Assembly (NCBI GenBank): GCA_964478735.1
Contig: CAYZJB010000063.1
Coordinates: forward strand, 1-17,517
Source of the DNA: CAYZJB01 sp964478735
Lineage (GTDB): Bacteria > CLD3 > SB21
Direction: 5' to 3'
Length of the DNA stretch: 17,517 nucleotides
Notes under the pieces: generated by a model
What the model saw: the letters and a program-made list of their open reading frames with translations, nothing else
What the model was told of the DNA's origin: nothing
The model's database searches: none
Shown: positions 1 through 6,766 of the stretch, piece after piece
Position numbering within the stretch: position 1 is the stretch's first letter
Layout: each line of letters starts with the position of its first letter
Made by a program: the position numbers and the translations under genes

Positions 1-21
1 ACGTCTCACCAATGAGGACTT

Positions 22-414
22 CTACAAAAGCGCTAAATTTTTCAACAGCCTGCTATAAAAGAAACGACTGCTGCTCACCAAGTCGTCAATATTCGGCGAA
101 CTTTTGAGCGCCGCCAGGTCTTCGTCTTTCGTGAATCCGGAATCCGCATTCAACCAGAGAGAACGGCGCAGATGGTGGAACGCCTCTTCGATCTGGCCGT
201 TCAGTGCATAGGCCGCAGCCAGGTTATACACGACGACGTGCGTATTCGGGCGCATCGAATCGGCCGCGGAAAGATGTCGGATCATTGCGGGATAGTCTTT
301 TTGCCGGTAGGACTGCATGGCCGCACGGTAATGTTGCTGAAATATCGCATTTCGATCCACGTTATCGTCGACAGCCAACAAAAACAGAACTGCAGTCAAC
401 ACAATCGATCGCAT
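22..414 (-). CDS. Small exported TPR-repeat protein
   Basis: This 130-residue protein has a hydrophobic N-terminus (residues about 3-15) that looks like a short export signal, although no clear AxA cleavage site follows. Residues about 26-92 form roughly two tetratricopeptide repeats, seen as the helix patterns around HYRAAMQSYRQKDYPAMIRH and VVYNLAAAYALNGQIEEAF. TPRs normally scaffold protein contacts, so no enzymatic role is implied. The C-terminal segment (DEDLAALKSSPNIDDLV) resembles the end of many small periplasmic TPR proteins. The start is supported by a GGAG ribosome-binding sequence just upstream of the ATG. The gene follows the M61-type peptidase gene after 129 bases on the same strand, so co-transcription is possible but unproven. 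The precise role is unknown. Confidence 0.75.
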   Translation of the reverse strand: MRSIVLTAVLFLLAVDDNVDRNAIFQQHYRAAMQSYRQKDYPAMIRHLSAADSMRPNTHVVVYNLAAAYALNGQIEEAFHHLRRSLWLNADSGFTKDEDLAALKSSPNIDDLVSSSRFFYSRLLKNLALL

Positions 415-470
415 ATTACTCCGCCAGGTTGATAACCGCGAAAGGAAGCGAATTATTTTCGAGCAAAACA

Positions 471-486
471 GTCCCCATTAGGGGCA
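471..486 (-). terminator. Weak hairpin between peptidase and TPR genes
   Basis: CCCC (473-476), an ATTA loop and GGGG (481-484) form a short GC stem. On the minus strand it is followed four bases later by TTTT. It lies about 60 bases beyond the stop of the M61-type peptidase gene and could be a weak terminator or an attenuator ahead of the TPR gene. The stem is only four pairs, so this call is tentative. Confidence 0.2.
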
Positions 487-543
487 GATTTTATTTGCAG
501 CGATGCTTTTTCATAACAGAGAAAACACCGTGTTCGGCGGTAC

Positions 544-2436
544 TTACTTTGTCTGTAACACAAGTTTGGAGCCGTCGAGAGGACAAGCCACCCACTCGGC
601 GGGATATTCGCGCCGGCACGACTCACAAACCAGCACAGGAGGGACGCGTCCTGATTTGGAATCTAACCACGCCTTTCGAAATTGCACGATCGACCGGGTA
701 ACGGTCAATCCTGCTTTTTCGTAGGTGACCACTTCCAGGGTTGGGTCCGGTTCAAGTCGAATGCGTCCGGTTTTTGTTTTTCCCATCTGGCGAAATCCGA
801 TCGTCAACGAATCGCCGAATTTTTTTTCATTCAATTTTTTCCATAACGCCGCGGTATCGCTTACCGCCGTGCCGTCGACGGACGTCAGTGTATCGCCCCG
901 GTCCATGCCGACGGCGTAAAGCGGGGAACCTTTTAACGGATAATCGTTCAATGCCAGGGTGTTTCCCGCAAAGGGCGAGAGGCCGATCGATGATCGCGTC
1001 GGGTGGGACGGACGCAGCAACAAACCCGCGGAGGCAAGCAGCGTTTTGTAATCCACGGCGTCCCGGCCGAAGATAAAACGTGAGAAAAAAGAGTCGGCGA
1101 ACGCCGCATTCGTGAGCTGACCCAGACAACGCCGGACGTCGTCGTTGGTGTAAGGGATTTCCTTTCGCCCAAATTCCTGCCATAACCGCTGCATCAGGTC
1201 GTCGAGCGACTTGTTCCACCGTGTCCGCAGCGTCAAATCCAGCGCCAGTCCGATCGCGTTGCCGTATGTATAATAGGAAATATACGTGTTTGAAAATGCC
1301 GTCACATCGACCGACCGCGCCGCATCGACGAAGCCCGCCTGTTCGCTCATTTCAACGGCGCTACGGATATGGCGTCCGGGCGCCAGTAGGACGGCATTGA
1401 TCGGCTGGGAAAGATTATCCGCGTACGTTTCGATGTTCATCGTACCGGACCGTTTCAGGATCAGATCGTCGTAATAATTGGTAAAACCTTCCGCGAGCCA
1501 CAGTTCGCCGCTCATATTGACACGCATAAAATTGAACGGTTCCAACGACCGGGGCCGCAGCCGTTCGACGTTCCATACGTGAAAAAATTCATGTGAAAAT
1601 GCGGACAGCACGTTTCGCCACCGGGACGGAAACCGCCCCTCATGGGTGATGACAGTCGAATTTCTGTGTTCCATCGCGTCGAACTGAACGGTGGGCAGCA
1701 TGTCGACGATGAACGTATAACGTTTGCTGTCAAACGACGGAAATTCGCCGAACACGTGTCTGGCTTCACTCGTGACGGCATGGACGATCGACTTGAAATG
1801 TTCGAGTCCCACCGTCGAATCGCTGTGAAGCGCGATTTCAAAAATGATTCCGTCCTCCTCGTACGTACCGACGGCATGATCGCTGACTTCAATGGGACTG
1901 TCCATCAGATACTGGAAGTTCCGGGCGTACAGCCGGTTCCCGCGGCGATCCAGCTGCGTCGCGATTTTCCACGACGCTCCTGCCGGAAGAACGAAGGTCA
2001 CCGTATGGTCGCGATCCTCAAGGCCGCGGGCCCATACAAATGTTGCCGGTGCATTGAGGTGGGCGTGGGACGCGTCGATTTGCGTATACGTTCCATCCGC
2101 ATAATCGCCGAACAGCGTGTAAGTCAATACGACTTGTTTTGGCGGGTGGGGAATACGCCATTCGTATGGGCTCGTTCGAATGACGGATAAAGTCTTTTTA
2201 TTTGTGTCCCGAAATTCGACCGAATAAACGTTTTTCACGAATTCGTGTAATGCATATCGTCCGGGCGACGATCGCGACATGAGGCAAACCAGCGTGTCGG
2301 CTGTGACATCGGAAAAGACGGCAGTGATCCGGGCTTCGTGGTGCACCGCGTTCGACAGGTCGACAATGTATTCGCTTTGTGCGGCGGCAGAAACGACGGA
2401 GGACAGCATGACGAAGGTCGACATCCATTTGGGCAT
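544..2436 (-). CDS. M61 family (glycyl aminopeptidase-like) metallopeptidase with PDZ domain
   Basis: This 630-residue protein is predicted to be exported, with an N-terminal signal (residues 1-20, ending AAAQ). The zinc site is HEFFH at 282-286, and the downstream WLAEGFTNYYDD places the third ligand at Glu316. Together with the flanking HVWNVERLRP this is the signature of M61 peptidases. An N-terminal beta domain (about 22-200) precedes the catalytic domain, and a PDZ-like domain lies at about 490-560 (PLYAVGMDRGDTLTSVDG). M61 enzymes are aminopeptidases acting on N-terminal glycine or alanine, but the substrate here is unknown. Residues 604-621 carry C-x2-C and CPLDG, resembling a zinc ribbon, which I do not know as a usual M61 part. 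The start is well supported by AGGAG nine bases upstream. Confidence 0.9.
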   Translation of the reverse strand: MPKWMSTFVMLSSVVSAAAQSEYIVDLSNAVHHEARITAVFSDVTADTLVCLMSRSSPGRYALHEFVKNVYSVEFRDTNKKTLSVIRTSPYEWRIPHPPKQVVLTYTLFGDYADGTYTQIDASHAHLNAPATFVWARGLEDRDHTVTFVLPAGASWKIATQLDRRGNRLYARNFQYLMDSPIEVSDHAVGTYEEDGIIFEIALHSDSTVGLEHFKSIVHAVTSEARHVFGEFPSFDSKRYTFIVDMLPTVQFDAMEHRNSTVITHEGRFPSRWRNVLSAFSHEFFHVWNVERLRPRSLEPFNFMRVNMSGELWLAEGFTNYYDDLILKRSGTMNIETYADNLSQPINAVLLAPGRHIRSAVEMSEQAGFVDAARSVDVTAFSNTYISYYTYGNAIGLALDLTLRTRWNKSLDDLMQRLWQEFGRKEIPYTNDDVRRCLGQLTNAAFADSFFSRFIFGRDAVDYKTLLASAGLLLRPSHPTRSSIGLSPFAGNTLALNDYPLKGSPLYAVGMDRGDTLTSVDGTAVSDTAALWKKLNEKKFGDSLTIGFRQMGKTKTGRIRLEPDPTLEVVTYEKAGLTVTRSIVQFRKAWLDSKSGRVPPVLVCESCRREYPAEWVACPLDGSKLVLQTK

Positions 2437-2457
2437 ACGTCAAACTCCTGATAGAAC

Positions 2458-2477
2458 GGCCACGAGAGGACGTGGTC
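2458..2477 (-). other. Short hairpin upstream of the M61 peptidase gene
   Basis: CCACG (2460-2464) and CGTGG (2471-2475) pair around a six-base loop, with two further possible outer pairs (one of them a wobble). It lies about 20 bases before the peptidase start codon and about 60 bases after the transglutaminase stop codon. It has no T-run on either side, so it looks more like a leader or processing hairpin than a terminator. Confidence 0.25.
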
Positions 2478-2538
2478 TCGCTTTGATCTCGGAAACTTCT
2501 GGTTTTACTCCATCGCGATCAGAAAGTTGCGCGAATCC

Positions 2539-3435
2539 TCAGCCTCCGCGCTTCAACCATTCCTTCTTATTATCGACGATGGTGATGGAATCGCGATAAA
2601 CGATCGAGTAAGGGTAATTTTTTGAAAAACCGACCTTATGAAGAATGGGATATCGTTTGTCGTCGGTTCCGGTCGGCTGGCAGAGAAAATATTTCTTTCC
2701 GTTGTACATGAAATAGGTACGCGTTCGATCCTCGTTGAAGCTCCCGGTGACGCCGACCATCGCGTGATCGAGGCTGTCAAGATTGGTCGGAAAGACGATC
2801 ATGGCGTCCAGACCGGCGGTAATCATCAATGAATGCATCAACACGGCCAGGTCTGCACAGTGGCCCCGTCCCTCGACAAGCGTTTCGATCGGCATCTTGA
2901 CGTAATATTCCTGTTTCTCGTGGTAGGGAATACTGTTGACGAAATTTAAAATCTTCTGGGCATTTTCGTCGTTATGCTTCGTGTCGTTCGGAACGATGTG
3001 CAGGCTGTCGAGAATTTCATACAGGAAATTTTCGTGCGGCGTGGAGGAGTCGACGATGCGCTGGAAGCCCAGACCCTGCTTTCGCCGCCGGTGCGAGAAG
3101 TACTTGTTGGCATCGAACGCCATTTCGAGATACCGGCCCGGGTCGCGGCCGTAAATGTAAAACTGGTGGGAGATTTTGGACGGGTAGGAAAAGCCACCGC
3201 CCGGAGGGATCAATTTATGATACCGCTCGATCTCTTCCGCCTGGGTTTCGGAAATTTTTTGATACCGATGGATGCTGTCTCGTGCAAGTTTAAGATCGAC
3301 ACCCGACAGCATCATTTTCTCCTCGACCGGATGGAGTTTTTCGTAGTACCCGTAGATCGCGGTACCGATCACGGCAGCCACGGCGGTGAGAAAGTAAAAA
3401 ATGACGTGGAGCACCCACTTCCGGCGTATCGGCAT
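2539..3435 (-). CDS. Membrane-anchored transglutaminase-like protein
   Basis: This 298-residue protein starts with a basic tail and one membrane segment (about 8-30), followed by a soluble domain that is probably periplasmic. The C-terminal half matches transglutaminase-like cysteine folds. GHCADLAVLMHSLM places the catalytic Cys at 193, and DHAMVGV places His at 224. The segment that usually supplies the acidic triad member reads YFLCQPTG, with Gln253 where Asp or Glu is expected. Bacterial members are usually peptidases or of unknown function. I chose the ATG at 3435 because it overlaps the stop of the upstream lipoprotein gene (TAATG) and is followed at once by the basic tail and membrane segment. 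A longer frame up to 3507 would run inside that gene. The overlap implies translational coupling. Confidence 0.85.
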   Translation of the reverse strand: MPIRRKWVLHVIFYFLTAVAAVIGTAIYGYYEKLHPVEEKMMLSGVDLKLARDSIHRYQKISETQAEEIERYHKLIPPGGGFSYPSKISHQFYIYGRDPGRYLEMAFDANKYFSHRRRKQGLGFQRIVDSSTPHENFLYEILDSLHIVPNDTKHNDENAQKILNFVNSIPYHEKQEYYVKMPIETLVEGRGHCADLAVLMHSLMITAGLDAMIVFPTNLDSLDHAMVGVTGSFNEDRTRTYFMYNGKKYFLCQPTGTDDKRYPILHKVGFSKNYPYSIVYRDSITIVDNKKEWLKRGG

Positions 3436-3845
3436 TATTTGGCCCAACCCAGAGAAAGCGATAGGATAAATGCCAGCCCGACGCTCATCATGCCGATGAC
3501 GATCCATTCCGACGGGCGCGTGCCGTCATACTCGATCACGTGTAGTTCTTCGATGTCACCAACCCGGATCGGGACGAGGTTCTGGCTGACCCGGCTGTTG
3601 GACTGGTCGTACAGATAAAGATCGACGTACTGATCCGTCCCGCTTTTTTCGAGGTAGCCTTTGACCGATCGTCGCCGGGTCCCGTCTTCGCGATAGAGGA
3701 CGCGCATAAGCTGTTGGGTGCCGACCCATCGGCTGATGGCCGGCCTTGTCGATTGGTCGTATACGGTAACTTCCCGATGCGTGCAGGAAACCAGAAGCAT
3801 TGAGATGAAAAGCAAACTACGCAAACGTACTGCTCCGTTTCGCAT
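3435..3845 (-). CDS. Small lipoprotein with C-terminal membrane segment
   Basis: This 136-residue protein has a lipoprotein signal: basic MRNGAVRLR, a hydrophobic stretch and the lipobox LVSC, with the lipidated Cys at 21. Residues about 113-133 form a second hydrophobic segment near the C-terminus, an unusual pairing with lipidation. The middle is rich in charged and beta-forming residues and I recognise no domain. The gene overlaps the following transglutaminase-like gene by one base (TAATG), so the two probably act together at the envelope. No Shine-Dalgarno sequence precedes the ATG. Instead a promoter-like element ends five bases upstream, which suggests a leaderless transcript, or a true start slightly further in at one of the TTG codons. 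The function is unknown. Confidence 0.7.
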   Translation of the reverse strand: MRNGAVRLRSLLFISMLLVSCTHREVTVYDQSTRPAISRWVGTQQLMRVLYREDGTRRRSVKGYLEKSGTDQYVDLYLYDQSNSRVSQNLVPIRVGDIEELHVIEYDGTRPSEWIVIGMMSVGLAFILSLSLGWAK

Positions 3846-3873
3846 TTGACAAAAGTAGAGGAAAAAGTCAAAT
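3844..3873. repeat. 7-bp inverted repeat overlapping promoter and start codon
   Basis: ATTTGAC (3844-3850) and GTCAAAT (3867-3873) form a perfect inverted repeat with a 16-base spacer. One arm covers the first bases of the lipoprotein start codon and the end of the -7 box. The other arm lies between the -7 and -33 boxes. The geometry fits an operator for a dimeric repressor, but no regulator gene is visible nearby. Confidence 0.4.
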
Positions 3874-3879
3874 ACTCAA
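3850..3879 (-). promoter_or_regulatory. Bacteroidetes-type promoter for the lipoprotein gene
   Basis: On the minus strand TTG (3877-3879) is followed after exactly 19 bases by TACTTTTG (3850-3857). This matches the known Bacteroidetes consensus TTG-N19-TAnnTTTG in every fixed position. The -7 box ends five bases before the start codon, so transcription would begin almost at the ATG. Confidence 0.5.
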
Positions 3880-4162
3880 CCGGAAATATAGTTCCTTCAG
3901 AGCATCAAAAGCCGTTAGCGTGAAAATCATCTGTACCAATGAAGGAGTACCGAGCACGCAGAGAGCGATTTTTTCTCTAAGACTTACTATAGAATCCTCA
4001 AGGAGAAAATGCGAGAAACATCGTAGCCGTAACGGCTTTTCTCATAACCCCACCCCGTCCCTCCCCTTGCTCCCTCCATACATGCTGGGAAAACTCACCC
4101 ACTAGAAATCCGGAAGCATGTAAATATCTACGCAAAAAACGTAGATGTTGCGGATACAGAGT
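3880..4162. other. Noncoding region with several inverted repeats and a C-rich tract
   Basis: No convincing gene is present. AAAAGCCGTTA (3907-3917) is repeated in inverted orientation as TAACGGCTTTT (4030-4040). AGCCGT-A-ACGGCT followed by TTTT (4025-4040) looks like a short terminator on the plus strand. It is preceded by AAGGAG and a five-codon ATG frame (4009-4026). A C-rich tract at about 4047-4077 resembles the dispersed intergenic repeats of many genomes. TACATGCT (4079-4086) pairs with AGCATGTA (4115-4122), and ATCTACG (4126-4132) pairs with CGTAGAT (4140-4146). The region lies upstream of the lipoprotein gene and at the 3' end of the oxidase operon. Confidence 0.5.
4123..4149 (-). 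terminator. Hairpin just beyond the oxidase operon
   Basis: ATCTACG (4126-4132) and CGTAGAT (4140-4146) pair perfectly around a seven-base loop that reads TTTTTTG on the minus strand. It lies 17-37 bases after the stop codon of the last gene of the operon. A long T-run after the stem is missing, so this may be a 3'-end stabilising hairpin rather than a classical terminator. Confidence 0.4.
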
Positions 4163-4828
4163 CTAATGGCAGCTCGTACCCGTACTGAGTGCAGGACTGA
4201 TGAGCGGAATGCCGAGGTTCATGCCACGTAAAATCAGCAAAATGGCGGTCAGCATCAGAACGGCAGGAAAAAGAGCAACGAATTTTTGCCTTACAGAAGC
4301 CGGTAAGGGAATTTTCGCCACATGAATCGCGAGCATCATTGGCCATGTTCCCAGTGCAAATACCGCCATCGTCAACCCACCCGTGAATATGTCACCCGTA
4401 ACGATCGCCGTCGCAAGCGCCGCCACCACTAGACCGCAAGGCAGCAAACCGTTTAGCAGTCCAAGCCCGAGAATACCGGCCGCATTCTGTCGTGATACAA
4501 AAAATCGGAATGCCTTCTGAAAACCGCTGAAGCCCACAGTGCCGTAATTCCAGAATTGGCGAATACGGGACAAAACCAGACCCAGAAGAATAGCCGTGCC
4601 CAGTCCGATCGAAAGCCATCGGGTAATGCCCGCCCATTGGATCGACTGTCCCAGCGCGCCTGCAGCGATCCCCAGCATGACGTACGTGAGCGCGCGACTG
4701 CCGTGGTACAGGAAAGCGGCACCGGCGCTTCCCGTACCCGCACCGCGAACGGCCAACACCAGCGGTCCGCACATGCCCGCGCAGTGAAAACTGCCAAGCA
4801 ATCCTAATGTGAATGCCGCCCAGATCAT
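4163..4828 (-). CDS. TauE/SafE-like (UreH_2) membrane protein of the cbb3 cluster
   Basis: This 221-residue polytopic membrane protein has about six hydrophobic segments. The first carries GSFHCAGMCGP (residues 12-22), the metal-binding-looking signature of the UreH_2/TauE-SafE-like family often found beside cbb3 oxidase genes. A second conserved stretch, NGLLPCGLV (126-134), holds another Cys, and the protein ends in SCH. Family members near cbb3 genes are thought to help copper supply or oxidase biogenesis. Here that role is inferred from context and the Cys/His pattern. The start is supported by AAGG a few bases before the ATG. It is the last gene of the operon, 95 bases after ccoH, with a hairpin in the gap. 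Confidence 0.85.
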   Translation of the reverse strand: MIWAAFTLGLLGSFHCAGMCGPLVLAVRGAGTGSAGAAFLYHGSRALTYVMLGIAAGALGQSIQWAGITRWLSIGLGTAILLGLVLSRIRQFWNYGTVGFSGFQKAFRFFVSRQNAAGILGLGLLNGLLPCGLVVAALATAIVTGDIFTGGLTMAVFALGTWPMMLAIHVAKIPLPASVRQKFVALFPAVLMLTAILLILRGMNLGIPLISPALSTGTSCH

Positions 4829-4851
4829 GAACCTTGCAATCGTTGGTTTGC

Positions 4852-4884
4852 GGTCGTTCTCTGAGTAAATCGAAGGGAACGACC
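4852..4884. other. Intercistronic hairpin between ccoH and the TauE-like gene
   Basis: GGTCGTTC (4852-4859) and GAACGACC (4877-4884) are a perfect 8-bp inverted repeat. Two more pairs follow beyond one imperfect position. It sits within the only long gap of the operon (4829-4923). There is no T-run, so RNA processing, stability or partial attenuation is more likely than termination. A palindrome, GACCCGGGTC (4881-4890), overlaps its edge. Confidence 0.4.
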
Positions 4885-4923
4885 CGGGTCACATGAACTC
4901 GCTCCGACGGTTATCGTCATTCC

Positions 4924-5349
4924 TTACTCAACATAAAATCGCTTTTCTTCATAAAATGTTTTGCCGCCGACCGACCAGTCGGCCATCACTTTCCAAACGC
5001 CGGCCGGCTTGCCATCCAGAGAAATGACCAGCGTTCTGCCCAGACCTGTCTGAATCGGCACATGAAAATCCATCCGGCTGTCGGACGGACGATACATGTG
5101 GATCGTTCCGGACGAAATGGGTTCGGGAAACACAACCGTAAGGATCCGACCGGATAGCTTCCAATCGATAGGCGCCAAGGCCGCGCGTTTCGATTTTTGA
5201 ATCGTCTCCTCGTAACGGAGTTCGCGTGCGTAATAATCCGGCGCGACGAGATCGACGTCCTGCCTCACCGATATAAAAACCATGACACCATTGAGCACGA
5301 CGAACGAGCCGTACAACGCAGCCATCCTCCAACCCCAGTTCCATTTCAT
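4924..5349 (-). CDS. ccoH: CcoH/FixH family cbb3 oxidase assembly protein
   Basis: This 141-residue protein has one N-terminal membrane segment (about 8-27), followed by the FixH hallmark DLVAPDYYARELRYEETIQK (about 33-52). A beta-rich domain facing the periplasm makes up the rest. CcoH is required for assembly or stability of the cbb3 oxidase and associates with its subunits. The gene starts 11 bases after the ccoG stop, with AAAGGA upstream of the ATG, so it belongs to the same transcript. Length and organisation are ordinary for the family. The C-terminal half is poorly conserved, as is usual for FixH, so identification rests on the N-terminal motif and gene order. Confidence 0.93.
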   Translation of the reverse strand: MKWNWGWRMAALYGSFVVLNGVMVFISVRQDVDLVAPDYYARELRYEETIQKSKRAALAPIDWKLSGRILTVVFPEPISSGTIHMYRPSDSRMDFHVPIQTGLGRTLVISLDGKPAGVWKVMADWSVGGKTFYEEKRFYVE

Positions 5350-5360
5350 ATTTCATCCTT

Positions 5361-6761
5361 TCATTTGACCGTCGGTGCGATGAACGCGGTTTCGATGGTT
5401 TCCACGACACGGCCGTCGGCCACGAACTCCAGTTGGATCCTCGTGTGCGTTTTGTTAATCGCGCGGCGCGGCAGATCGACAAAAAAAGTCAGTTCCGTCA
5501 GTTCATCCGGTCCGAGTAAAAGCCTGTCCCGACCGGCCAGACGGATTTCACCGGGCAGGTCCTTGACGCGGATAACCATGTCGAGCGGGTCGAACGTTTT
5601 GTTGACGATATTGGCGGTGTACAGATTGCTGATTTTTCCATCGGGGAGGACCTGATACAAGACGCCCTTGGCGCGCAGGACCGTCGCTTCGATGTCGCTT
5701 CGCTGGGAAATCAGGATTGTACTCAAAACGATCAGTCCGCCTAACAGGGCCGTATACCCGATCGATCGCGGCGTCCACTTGATTTTCCGCCCCAGCGAAA
5801 TCGAATTTTCCGACGCGTAACGGATCAGTTTTTTCGGGCGGCCGATCTTCTCCATGACGGTGTCGCACGCATCCATGCACGCGGTACAGTTGACGCACTC
5901 CATTTGTGTACCGTTGCGGATGTCGATGCCGGTCGGGCAAACGTGAACGCACATCTTGCAGTCAATGCAATCCCCCGCCCCAGATTGAGCGTGGCCCTTC
6001 CGGATCGGCAAACGCGGTTCGCCGCGCTTGTGATCGTAAATGACGACGATCGAATTACGGTCGAGCAAAACCGATTGGAGCCGGCCGTACGGACAGACGT
6101 AAATACACGCGTTCTCGCGAAACCTTGCAAACACGCCGTAGAAAAGCAGGCTGAATCCGATCATGAACGTCAGTCCGACCAGATGATGGGCCGGCGAATC
6201 CGTGACAATGTGCCGGAGTTCTTCCACGCCGATGATATAAGCGAGCAGCGTATTGCCGATCAAAAACGAGAGTCCAAAAAAGATGATGTGTTTGACGGAC
6301 TTTTTGAACGTTTTCGAACCCGTCCACGGTTCGGCGTCGAGCGCGCGTTGTCGAGGAGCGTCGCCTTCGATCCAGTATTCGATTTTACGGAAAACCATTT
6401 CCATAAAGACCGTTTGCGGGCACGCCCATCCGCACCACACGCGTCCGAAGACCGCGGTAAACGCGACGATGAAGACGATCAGACTGAGGAAGAGCAGCGC
6501 GAAAATGTGCAAGTCTTGCGGCCAGAAAACGAGACCGAACAGGATGAACTTCCGCTCGACGACGTTGAGCAGGATGAGCGGCCGGTCATCGATGTGGACG
6601 AACGGCAAACCGAACATGAGGACGAGCAAAAGCCAGGAAAAGTACGTGCGGAGTCTCGTGTATCGTCCGCTCGGCTTGCGCGGATAAATCCAGATGCGCT
6701 TGCCTTCCTTGCTGATGCTGGAGACGTGATCGCGAAATTCCTCCCGCGTATTGGAAAGCAT
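5361..6761 (-). CDS. ccoG: CcoG/FixG ferredoxin-like cbb3 accessory protein
   Basis: This 466-residue membrane protein has several hydrophobic segments and conserved cysteine blocks VWCGWACPQTVF (108-119) and CIYVCPYGR (219-227). Two 4Fe-4S clusters are encoded by C265-x2-C268-x2-C271-x3-C275 and C289-x2-C292-x2-C295-x3-C299. An Ig-like C-terminal domain (about 360-466) matches FixG proteins. CcoG has been linked to copper reduction during cbb3 assembly. I chose the ATG at 6761, which lies five bases after the ccoP stop, has AAGGA directly upstream and gives the usual family length. A frame extending to 6881 would overlap ccoP. Confidence 0.95.
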   Translation of the reverse strand: MLSNTREEFRDHVSSISKEGKRIWIYPRKPSGRYTRLRTYFSWLLLVLMFGLPFVHIDDRPLILLNVVERKFILFGLVFWPQDLHIFALLFLSLIVFIVAFTAVFGRVWCGWACPQTVFMEMVFRKIEYWIEGDAPRQRALDAEPWTGSKTFKKSVKHIIFFGLSFLIGNTLLAYIIGVEELRHIVTDSPAHHLVGLTFMIGFSLLFYGVFARFRENACIYVCPYGRLQSVLLDRNSIVVIYDHKRGEPRLPIRKGHAQSGAGDCIDCKMCVHVCPTGIDIRNGTQMECVNCTACMDACDTVMEKIGRPKKLIRYASENSISLGRKIKWTPRSIGYTALLGGLIVLSTILISQRSDIEATVLRAKGVLYQVLPDGKISNLYTANIVNKTFDPLDMVIRVKDLPGEIRLAGRDRLLLGPDELTELTFFVDLPRRAINKTHTRIQLEFVADGRVVETIETAFIAPTVK

Positions 6762-6766
6762 TTCCT

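Noticed and set aside
3920..4105. 61-codon plus-strand frame in the 3846-4162 region
   Set aside because: No ribosome-binding site, composition runs through hairpins and a C-rich tract, and there is no protein-like pattern.
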